Assembly (NCBI GenBank): GCA_934661765.1
Contig: CAKUJT010000109.1
Coordinates: 1-7,816 of the forward strand
Source: an uncultured Senegalimassilia sp.
GTDB lineage: Bacteria > Actinomycetota > Coriobacteriia > Coriobacteriales > Eggerthellaceae
Direction: 5' to 3'
DNA: 7,816 nt
The translations under genes and the position numbers were made by a program. The notes beneath the pieces are model-generated. The model worked only from the letters and a program-made list of their open reading frames with translations. It had not been told where the DNA came from and made no database searches. Positions 1-6,011 of the stretch are shown here, piece after piece (the stretch's first letter is position 1; each line of letters begins with the position of its first letter).

Positions 1-79
1 TCGTTTTTCAAACTGAAGAAGTGGGGCAAAAAGACGGCTGCGGCTCGCAGACACAATTGCGCGGTGTTGCCTTAGAATT
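1..79. repeat. Left arm of a degenerate inverted repeat (IS end or IS-associated)
   Basis: Positions 1-79 match the reverse complement of 7736-7813 at the other end of the window, with one gap near the middle. By eye the best blocks are the outer 14 bases (13 of 14 match), a GGCTGSGGCT block, and AATTGYGCGGTGTTGCC (16 of 17), ending in YTAGRATT. The stretch between the outer block and the AAAAA core is poorly conserved. The repeat ends 8 bases before the transposase ATG at 88, so it is probably the terminal region of that IS family. Whether the true IS tip lies inside this arm or beyond position 1 cannot be decided here. Confidence 0.6.
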
Positions 80-87
80 AAACTGCA

Positions 88-384
88 ATGAAAAACTCTG
101 AAACGCAAAGACAGTATAACGTATCAGAGGAGAATAATCAACTGGTAATTATACTGAATAGTGAAATTAGATTACCAAAGGATGCACCCGTCCGAGTGAC
201 CAGCGCCCAGCTTGAGGAACTGGACTACAGGAAACTGTACGCAGCGTATTCTTCCAGAGGAAGGAAATCGGTCGCCGACCCGCGAGTGTTGTTCAAGGTA
301 ATGGCATATGGCTACCAATGCGGCATCTATTCCAGCCGAAAACTGGAGGAAGCCTGCAAATATCGAGTAGGCTTTATGCGGCTT
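88..384 (+). pseudogene. Truncated IS1182-family transposase, N-terminal fragment
   Basis: About 99 residues match the N-terminal DUF772-type domain of IS1182-family DDE transposases. The family-like run starts near residue 30 (LPKDAPVRV) and includes SSRGRKSVADPRVLFKVMAYGY (about residues 55-76) and GIYSSRKLEEACKYR (about 79-93). The homology stops at FMRL (residues 96-99, nt 373-384). The expected continuation of the domain and the whole DDE catalytic core are missing. After 384 the frame reads ten unrelated residues and stops at 415-417. No good Shine-Dalgarno precedes the ATG at 88. The fragment cannot encode a working transposase. The break coincides with the start of ceramidase-like sequence in another frame, which points to a deletion joining the IS to a neighbouring gene. 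Confidence 0.75.
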
Positions 385-665
385 GGGAGATGTTGCGCTT
401 GTTGGGGTGAGCGGTGAGCTATATAGTTCCATCGGCATGCTCATGAAGCAAGTTCCCCCGGCTGAAAAGACCATTATCATTACACATGCCCAAGGAAACG
501 ATGGTGTATTCAGTGGGTATATCTATGATGAAGACTGTGTAATGGGCGGAAACAGAGGGTTGGCACGTGCCAGCAGCAGGATACTTCTCTGGGTATGTAC
601 CTTCTGAAATGTGCCGTGTCATGCTGAACCTTCTGCGCAATCTTTGGCTTAAACAACGCATTTGA
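380..665 (+). pseudogene. Neutral/alkaline ceramidase-like protein, C-terminal fragment with frameshift
   Basis: The frame beginning near 383 reads GDVALVGVSGELYSSIG, then TIIITHAQGNDG and SGYIYDEDC. This resembles the conserved end of the catalytic domain in neutral/alkaline non-lysosomal ceramidase-like proteins (valvgvpGElf ... NGxxGYxP). That frame degenerates after about residue 57 and stops at 605-607. Shifting by one base at about 541-556 restores protein-like sequence, EGWHVPAAGYFSGYVPSEM followed by CRVMLNLLRNLW, which runs to a TGA at 663-665. The gene therefore lacks its N-terminal part, which was replaced by the transposase fragment, and carries a one-base frameshift. An in-frame TAG at 368-370 shows there is no intact upstream reading frame. 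It points toward the operon (convergent). Family assignment rests on short motifs and is moderately confident. The original substrate is unknown. Confidence 0.5.
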
Positions 666-942
666 ATTTTCTGTGAATGGAAAGCATTTTGGTGCGTGTG
701 GCGTCTGCGTAGCGGAAAGTGGATCAAGCATGCCCAAGGCATAGTGAAATTTGAAAAGGAAGCGCAGGATGGGTGCCCTATATTCCCGTGAAGCGTAAGT
801 TTGTGGAGCAGCATGTGATTTGTCCCTCCAATACTGGATGTCAAGTATTGGAGGGACATGTCAAAGTAGAGTGCAGCGTATTCTGTTTGTAGATTCCTCG
901 TAGCTGCCTCTTTAAGCGGCAATTAGCATGCGCGAGATTTCC
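666..942. other. Gene-poor stretch between broken genes and the operon end
   Basis: No intact gene is seen here. One plus-strand frame, about 628-747, reads coding-like sequence (for example FEFSVNGKHFG and CVAESGSSMPKA, then TAG). It has no start codon with a ribosome binding site and no family I recognise, so it may be another gene remnant. The only clear structure is the perfect hairpin at 821-858. The last bases up to 942 are the 3' untranslated part of the leftward operon. Confidence 0.5.
821..858 (-). terminator. Perfect 15-bp stem-loop past the operon end (possible terminator)
   Basis: Arms 821-835 (TGTCCCTCCAATACT) and 844-858 (AGTATTGGAGGGACA) are exact reverse complements around an 8-base loop. 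It starts 85 bases downstream of the last operon stop codon and is the strongest stem in that stretch, so it may end or protect the operon mRNA. Neither side carries a run of U, so it is not a textbook intrinsic terminator. It could instead be a protein-binding palindrome or a remnant of a mobile element. Confidence 0.4.
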
Positions 943-2121
943 TTATAGGATTTCAATAAGTTCCCTTCGATAGTCAGAGAAGGATTCAGTACCGTTTTCC
1001 GTTACCAGGAAACCATCCTCAATTCTCATTCCAATCTGCTGTTTGTCATCGCCCAAATAAACGCAGGTACAAAATGTCATGTTCTTTTCCAAAAGGTAAT
1101 CGGATGTGGATTCGATCCAGGGATACTCGCCCTCCATCAGGCCGGTGCCATGGATGGGGCCGTAGAGGATATATGACTCGCAGCCGTGCCTGCGCATAAC
1201 TTCAAGATGCTTCCGGCTCACATCTCCTGCATTTACCCCGGCTCGAATCATTTGCAGCATTTCCCGCTGCGCGTCTAAACCGGCTTCAATCAGCTGCCGC
1301 TGACGTTCAGTAGCGCTGCCAAATATAACGGCGCGTCCCATTGTGGATGCATAGCCTTCATATCGCGCCCCAATTTGAATCTGAACCATATCTCCCGGCT
1401 GGATTATTTTGTTTCGGCAGCGCCCGATTGCCTGATTGCTCCCTTTTCCTGTCAATATCCAGAAGGGATACGCTTCCCCTTCGCCGCCTTCTGCAAAGAT
1501 CTTTGCCATTGCGATTCCCTTAACCTGATTTTCAGTCATCCCAACATGAATTTGGCTAAGAACCGCTTTCATCGCCTCCTGCGTGATTCGGTACGCTTCC
1601 CGCAAACAGGCAATTTCATTTTCAGATTTGATAACACGGATTTTTGAGACGACTTCATCCGCGTGCAAAATGGGAATATCACCATAAACGCTGAGTGCCG
1701 CATGAAGGTTCTGATAAATCGCATGGCTGATAAGGCTGTAACCGGCAATTCCGATATTTTGGGGAGTGCGGCCATCCATTGCCTCTTCAATCACATCAGT
1801 AAAGGAGGTAAGAGCAGCTCCAGGGTATTCAGGTTCTGACGATTCACGGAAAGCAAGCAATTTGCGGATTTTAGGTAGCACGGAATGATCCTTGGCATAC
1901 GTCATGCTCTCCGGTCCGATAAGCAACATCGCCTCACCTTGCGCTGGAATCAGTACACCCGCTGTTTCGAAAGAGGGCCAATAGTCGCTGTAATAGCGCA
2001 CAAACTGCGGTTCAGCCTCATTGGCATAGCAAAGAAGCAAATCTAATCCCTGCTGCCGCATAACTTCCTGCGTTCTCTGGATGCGTGAAATAAATTCTTC
2101 CTTCGGAATTCTTGGTCTCAT
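943..2121 (-). CDS. M24-fold (creatinase/aminopeptidase P-like) hydrolase with degenerate metal site
   Basis: A 392-residue cytoplasmic protein with the two-domain layout of the creatinase/Xaa-Pro peptidase family: a creatinase-type N-domain (about 8-155), then the pita-bread catalytic domain (about 165-385). Family landmarks are visible, including GARYEGYAS (251-259), IHGTGLMEGEYP (323-334) and GMRIEDGFLVTENG (364-377). By eye the five metal ligands align to Gln249, Thr260, His324, Cys353 and Glu368, where active metallopeptidases have Asp, Asp, His, Glu and Glu. The auxiliary histidines are also gone (Arg234 and Gly331). The Asp-Asp spacing of 11 is kept, so the alignment is reliable. A dinuclear metallopeptidase is therefore unlikely. 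A creatinase-type metal-independent hydrolase, or a non-catalytic relative, fits better. AGGAGG sits 6 bases before the ATG. The gene follows the M20 gene by 15 bases and is last in the operon. Its substrate is unknown. Confidence 0.88.
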   Translation of the reverse strand: MRPRIPKEEFISRIQRTQEVMRQQGLDLLLCYANEAEPQFVRYYSDYWPSFETAGVLIPAQGEAMLLIGPESMTYAKDHSVLPKIRKLLAFRESSEPEYPGAALTSFTDVIEEAMDGRTPQNIGIAGYSLISHAIYQNLHAALSVYGDIPILHADEVVSKIRVIKSENEIACLREAYRITQEAMKAVLSQIHVGMTENQVKGIAMAKIFAEGGEGEAYPFWILTGKGSNQAIGRCRNKIIQPGDMVQIQIGARYEGYASTMGRAVIFGSATERQRQLIEAGLDAQREMLQMIRAGVNAGDVSRKHLEVMRRHGCESYILYGPIHGTGLMEGEYPWIESTSDYLLEKNMTFCTCVYLGDDKQQIGMRIEDGFLVTENGTESFSDYRRELIEIL

Positions 2122-2136
2122 ACTTCTCCTCCTGTA

Positions 2137-3411
2137 TTATGCGGTCCATTGCGCAATCGCTTTTGCCAAAATTTTGATACAATTGATATATTCATCAATC
2201 TCTACATATTCGTCAATGCTATGTGCATTCTTCATGCTGCCCGGCCCAAACAGAATCGTGGGAATGCCACCGTTATTCTGAAGATGACGTGCGTCCGCAC
2301 CACTGGGGAGGCCGGAAATACGGCTATTGCCCAGAACGCTCTGAACACTTTCCTGAACCACATTCAGAATTTCTGCCTTGTCATCAATCTCGTGGGGCAT
2401 GACCGACAGATACCAGTCCAGCTTTGGAGGATGCTCCCGCAACCATTCGTCACCGGCGCACACATTTTGAATGCAGGCTTCCACCTCTCTGCGGACGTCT
2501 TCTGCTCGTACCGTTATTTTTTGACCCAAATCGTTTAATTCGCTGGGGAGATACTTAATGTCAAATTTCATGGTGCAGGTGCCCGGTACTGTCGCCGCCG
2601 AGATGCCTCCCGCAATTTCCCCCAGCGTAATGGTGGGAGAGGGGAGCTGAGGATGCTTCCGCACCGCCAGCCAGCGCCGCTCCAGATCACTGAGTGCATT
2701 GGCAATTTTTATGCCCTTTTCGATGGCGTTGATGCCGTTCCATTTGAAGCAGGCGTGGGAAGGCTTACCCTCTACGGTAACATTAAGCAGGAATACACCA
2801 CGGCTGGCGCTGTAAATGGCCAATTCTGTGGGCTCGGTCACAATGGCGGCATCCGCTTTTATCCCTTTTGCTACGCAGGCCAGTGTGCCATTTCCGCCAC
2901 CTTCCTCATCGACTACGGACTCGATGATCACGTCGCCGCGGCGAGGAACGTCAAGATCATTCAGGTATTTGGTGGCCAGAATCATTGCAGCCACACCCGC
3001 TTTCATGTCGCAGGCGCCTCTGCCATAGATTTTTCCTTCTGATTCCTGCGCAGAAAGCGGTGGGTAGGTCCATTTCGCAGGGTCATCCAATGGAACGGTA
3101 TCAATGTGTCCGTTGAGCAAGAGAGAACGCCCTCCACCGGCTCCGCGCGAAATTGCAACCAGATTAGGTCGGCCGTCATAATGATGTCCTGGGTTGTAGT
3201 CCGGCCATGTGGAGATCTCCCGATTATCCGGCTCAAACAGCGATGTTTCAAAGTTCCATTCTCGAACCTGCTTTTCAAGCCAAACCTGGGCGTTCCCTTC
3301 GTTACCGTACACACCCTGGTCAACGAACGTGCTCTCCAGCGAAATCATCTTTTGAAGAAAAGCCACAGCTTCGGCACGATGTGCATCAATATATTTCATT
3401 ATTTTTTCCAT
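2137..3411 (-). CDS. M20-family ArgE/DapE-type deacylase (zinc amidohydrolase)
   Basis: A 424-residue cytoplasmic metal-dependent hydrolase of the M20 family, related to acetylornithine deacetylase and succinyl-diaminopimelate desuccinylase. It should cleave an amide bond, releasing an acyl group or amino acid from a small molecule. All expected residues are present: His102 and Asp104 in NGHIDTVP, Asp135 in RGACDMKAG, Glu169 (general base) and Glu170 in VDEEGGGNG, Glu193 in VTEPTE, and His397 in NAHSIDEY. The dimerisation domain (about 205-320) carries His219 in PSHACFKWNG. The length is normal for the family. The ATG at 3411 has a GGGAG about 11 bases upstream, overlapping the end of the mutarotase gene. 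An alternative start is Met5 at 3399, with weaker signals. The mutarotase stop lies 16 bases upstream, so the two are co-transcribed. Substrate specificity cannot be read from sequence. ArgE or DapE function is not implied. Confidence 0.92.
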   Translation of the reverse strand: MEKIMKYIDAHRAEAVAFLQKMISLESTFVDQGVYGNEGNAQVWLEKQVREWNFETSLFEPDNREISTWPDYNPGHHYDGRPNLVAISRGAGGGRSLLLNGHIDTVPLDDPAKWTYPPLSAQESEGKIYGRGACDMKAGVAAMILATKYLNDLDVPRRGDVIIESVVDEEGGGNGTLACVAKGIKADAAIVTEPTELAIYSASRGVFLLNVTVEGKPSHACFKWNGINAIEKGIKIANALSDLERRWLAVRKHPQLPSPTITLGEIAGGISAATVPGTCTMKFDIKYLPSELNDLGQKITVRAEDVRREVEACIQNVCAGDEWLREHPPKLDWYLSVMPHEIDDKAEILNVVQESVQSVLGNSRISGLPSGADARHLQNNGGIPTILFGPGSMKNAHSIDEYVEIDEYINCIKILAKAIAQWTA

Positions 3412-3427
3412 TGTATGTTATTCTCCC

Positions 3428-3877
3428 TTACGGTTTAACCACGCCCTTGCGAATGGCAATATTCCCATACAGCGCACGTTCACCGGTTTGAATGACTGCA
3501 TATCCATGAGAGATGAAGCTGCAAAAATCATCCCGTTCTTTCTGTTCAAATGCAGCCTCGCCCCGAGAATCGTATTCGGATGCAATGCATTTGAATTCGT
3601 CCCAGATGGGGGTGGGAATATGCGCATCTGCCTTTGTTTTATTTCCCAGAAGAAAAGGATGTGGATACGATTCGTCCACCGGCATAATGTCTAAAATCGC
3701 ACGGAGCAATTCAGTAGCCGAAATTCCGTCGGCACGCAGTACCAATGCACCCCCCGTCCGCCCAAAGCTCTCAGCAGGACAGTTCGCATCACACAGTGCG
3801 ATGTAATCGCCATGCCCCATTGCAGCAAGCGCCCGGAGAATATCAGGTGAGATCAGTGGAGAAATTCCCTTAAGCAT
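3428..3877 (-). CDS. fucU: RbsD/FucU-family sugar mutarotase, FucU-like
   Basis: A 149-residue cytoplasmic protein of the RbsD/FucU family, which speeds interconversion of sugar anomers (fucose mutarotase for FucU; furanose/pyranose forms of ribose for RbsD). The start MLKGISPLISPDILRALAAMGHGD matches FucU more than RbsD. His22 in GHGD and Asp30 in LCDAN are the conserved acid/base residues. The C-terminal signature around 126-146 contains Tyr126, TGER (131-134), Tyr137, Asn139 and KGVV. It forms decamers in known members. GAGGA lies about 7 bases before the ATG. It is 132 bases after the binding-protein gene, with a strong hairpin between, and 16 bases before the M20 gene. Its presence implies that the imported ligand, or a product of it, is a reducing sugar. 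The exact sugar is not determined. Confidence 0.88.
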   Translation of the reverse strand: MLKGISPLISPDILRALAAMGHGDYIALCDANCPAESFGRTGGALVLRADGISATELLRAILDIMPVDESYPHPFLLGNKTKADAHIPTPIWDEFKCIASEYDSRGEAAFEQKERDDFCSFISHGYAVIQTGERALYGNIAIRKGVVKP

Positions 3878-3963
3878 AATTCTTCCTCATTTCTTGCGAT
3901 TTTCTGAGCAGTTAAGCAGCAGACCTTGCTGCGCTTTCCAGAAAATCCCATAGCTTTTTAGAA

Positions 3964-3990
3964 TCGCACCCGGCGGAATGCCGGGTGCGA
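3964..3990 (-). promoter_or_regulatory. GC-rich intercistronic stem-loop between receptor and mutarotase genes
   Basis: Arms TCGCACCCGGC (3964-3974) and GCCGGGTGCGA (3980-3990) are a perfect 11-bp stem with a 5-base loop. It begins 19 bases downstream of the binding-protein stop. The minus-strand bases after it (TTCTAAAAAG) lack a U-run, so full intrinsic termination is unlikely. Hairpins in this position are known to stabilise the 3' end of receptor mRNA so that the binding protein is made in excess over the rest of the operon (malE-malF is the classical case). A weaker GCAGCA/TGCTGC pairing lies just downstream, near 3916-3932. Confidence 0.65.
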
Positions 3991-4009
3991 AAATTTTCAG
4001 CAAAAAAAC

Positions 4010-4975
4010 TTACTCGACCCAATACCAGTCATCTTCAGAAACAGCTTTGGTAATCTGCTCTGCCTGATCCAAGTTATCCAGATCAATGACTGTGTTCTTT
4101 TCGGCAATCGTAGAAGGAACGGTTTCACCACTCAGATAACGGAAAGCAATATCCACAGCGATATAACCCTGAATGTAACCGGGAGTTGCATTGGTTGCGC
4201 CTAAAACGCCATTGGCAACAGCTTCCAGAGCCTCGGTGGTACCGTCGTTACCCATGACAAAAATCTTCCCGGTCAAACCCGCAGCTTCGACTGCCTGGGC
4301 GGCACCCAGTGCCATCTCATCGTTGGCAGCGTATACTGCATCAATATCTTCAAAAGTCTGAAGCATGTTTTCCATGACGGTCATGGCAGTAGCACGATCA
4401 TAGTTGGCAGGCTGAGAAGCCAACACCTCCATTTCGGGGTATTCGGCGATCGCATCCTGAAAGCCCTGGGATTTCTGGCGGCTTGTTTCTTGCCCCAGAA
4501 CGCCTACAAGCTCTACAACGTTTCCTTTTCCACCCAGCTTGGAAGCAATGTACTGACCGCCGTTATAGCCGCTCTCATAGCTATCAAATGCAATTGCGCA
4601 CAGGATTTCTCCGCCGGCAGGAGTCTCAGCCGTGGTAATAACAGGAATATTGGCAGCATTGCACTGTTCTATTGCGTTCACAATACCGGTGGTATCCACG
4701 GTTTGAATCAAGATTGCATCCATTTCCTGCGAAATGAAGTCTTCAACCTGGGCAACCTGCTTCGTGATATCGTTGTCGCTACCCAGGGCGACCAGCTCAA
4801 TGCCACGCTCATCAGCTGCCAACTGGGCACCTTCCATCATGCTTACAAAGAATGGATTGTTCAGGGTAGGACAGGTATAGCCGACCTTGAATTTCTTTTC
4901 CTCTCCAGAGGCGGCACCTACCATTAGTGCCATGACCAACGCTGCACAGAGAACCAAGGAAACTAGTTTTTTCAT
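4010..4975 (-). CDS. ABC transporter substrate-binding protein, sugar type (RbsB family)
   Basis: A 321-residue exported receptor of the periplasmic-binding-protein type 1 fold, delivering a sugar-like ligand to the permease. An N-terminal signal peptide (about 1-23, KK then a hydrophobic core) is followed by FKVGYTCPTLNNPFFVSM (about 29-46), with the NPFF ligand-stacking motif. Other pocket landmarks are QTVDTTG (Asp94), SRQKSQGF (Arg166), AANDEMALGA (Asn218-Asp219) and GNDGT (Asp244). The glutamine corresponding to RbsB Gln235 appears to be Thr264, so the ligand may not be ribose. ATG at 4975 is chosen because AAGGTGG lies 8 bases upstream. A GTG at 4987 falls inside that ribosome binding site. 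No lipobox cysteine is present at the cleavage region (VGAASGEE), which is odd for a monoderm receptor. It lies 55 bases after the permease gene. The exact ligand is unknown. Confidence 0.93.
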   Translation of the reverse strand: MKKLVSLVLCAALVMALMVGAASGEEKKFKVGYTCPTLNNPFFVSMMEGAQLAADERGIELVALGSDNDITKQVAQVEDFISQEMDAILIQTVDTTGIVNAIEQCNAANIPVITTAETPAGGEILCAIAFDSYESGYNGGQYIASKLGGKGNVVELVGVLGQETSRQKSQGFQDAIAEYPEMEVLASQPANYDRATAMTVMENMLQTFEDIDAVYAANDEMALGAAQAVEAAGLTGKIFVMGNDGTTEALEAVANGVLGATNATPGYIQGYIAVDIAFRYLSGETVPSTIAEKNTVIDLDNLDQAEQITKAVSEDDWYWVE

Positions 4976-4990
4976 TTTTTTGACCACCTT
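4976..4990 (-). promoter_or_regulatory. Ribosome binding site fixing the receptor start
   Basis: AAGGTGG occupies 4990-4984 on the minus strand, 8 bases before ATG at 4975. The upstream in-frame GTG (4987-4985) overlaps this site and so is an unlikely start. The choice matters because it gives a signal peptide beginning MKKLV. Confidence 0.75.
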
Positions 4991-5030
4991 TCTTTTTTCT
5001 TTTTATTGCAAAACGCCTTTTATTTGACGC

Positions 5031-6011
5031 TTATGCACGATCCTTGCTGACAATTCTGGATTGGATGAAAAAGTCAAACAGAACAGCCAGCAGTACGACA
5101 ACACCCTTAACGATATCCTGGAAATAGGAGTTGATATTCAACAAGTTAAGTGCGTTATTCAGAATGCCGATAATTACAGCGCCGATCATCGTGCCCCAAA
5201 TGTGTCCTTGGCCACCTGCCAGACTGGCACCGCCGATCACTGCCGCTGTGATTGCGTCCATTTCGAAGCCGTCACCCAGTGAGGGAACACCGGAGGAAAG
5301 ACGTGAGGTATAAATAATTGCCGTAAAGGCGGCCAGGAATCCGGATACCATGTATACAGAGATTTTGACTTTCTTAACCTGTATACCAGCCACAACGGCA
5401 GAACGTTCGTTACCGCCAATGGCATATACATACCGTCCGAATACGGTTTTATTCATCACAAATGCTGTTATTATTGCTAAGATCAGCGTGATATAGATGG
5501 GAAATGGGATTCCCAGCAGCGTCCCCTGTCCAATAAATTTAAACGCAGCGTTGCTGATGGGCATCGGACTTGCATTGGTCATTACCAGCGTAATGCCACG
5601 GATGATGGACACGGTTGAAAGCGTGACGATAAATGGTGCAATTCCAGTTTTGGAAACAACAAAGCCGTTAAATGCCCCCACCGCCAGACCAATCAGCAGG
5701 ACAACCGCAATTGCGAGGAGGGAACTCCCTGTTGAATTCAAAATTTTGGCACATACGCAACATCCAAGTGCACAAACACCGCCTACCGACAAATCGATAC
5801 CGCCGGAAATAATGACCAGCGTCATTCCAAGAGCAAGGATTGCGTTCAGCGAAATCTGACGTCCAACATTGGTCAGGTTCTTAAACGTAAAAAAACGGTC
5901 GCTCAAAAATGCCATTGCGATTAAAAAGATCACCAGGATGAACATTGTTGCGTATTTCCTGGCAATCAGCCAAATTTTCCTGTTATCCACGTTCATGCCC
6001 TCCCGTTGCAT
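5031..6011 (-). CDS. rbsC: ABC transporter permease, RbsC family
   Basis: A 326-residue integral membrane subunit of a ribose/xylose/galactose-type ABC importer, working as a dimer with the RbsA-like ATPase. The sequence is dominated by hydrophobic spans and carries family motifs in order: SGGIDLSVGGVCALG (about 69-83), APFIVTLSTVSIIRGI (about 124-139), YAIGGNERSA (about 195-204), SSGVPSLGDGFEMDAITAAV (about 239-258), then IGGASLAGGQG. The start is ambiguous. ATG at 6011 lies 12 bases after AGGAGG. ATG at 5996 is only 2 bases after GGGAGG. GTG at 5990 is 8 bases after it. All three overlap the end of the ATPase gene (stop at 5983-5985), which implies translational coupling. The substrate is not set by this subunit. 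Confidence 0.93.
   Translation of the reverse strand: MQREGMNVDNRKIWLIARKYATMFILVIFLIAMAFLSDRFFTFKNLTNVGRQISLNAILALGMTLVIISGGIDLSVGGVCALGCCVCAKILNSTGSSLLAIAVVLLIGLAVGAFNGFVVSKTGIAPFIVTLSTVSIIRGITLVMTNASPMPISNAAFKFIGQGTLLGIPFPIYITLILAIITAFVMNKTVFGRYVYAIGGNERSAVVAGIQVKKVKISVYMVSGFLAAFTAIIYTSRLSSGVPSLGDGFEMDAITAAVIGGASLAGGQGHIWGTMIGAVIIGILNNALNLLNINSYFQDIVKGVVVLLAVLFDFFIQSRIVSKDRA

Noticed and set aside
419..922. Long minus-strand open frame opposite the broken genes
   Set aside because: No family resemblance, poor start context, and it overlaps the recognisable plus-strand remnants; likely a chance frame.
2149..3042. Several plus-strand open frames inside the M20 gene
   Set aside because: They are antisense shadows of a gene with complete catalytic motifs and have no ribosome binding sites.
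3964..3990. Intrinsic terminator ending the operon after the receptor gene
   Set aside because: The stem is good, but no U-run follows on the minus strand, and the next genes lack a visible promoter of their own.
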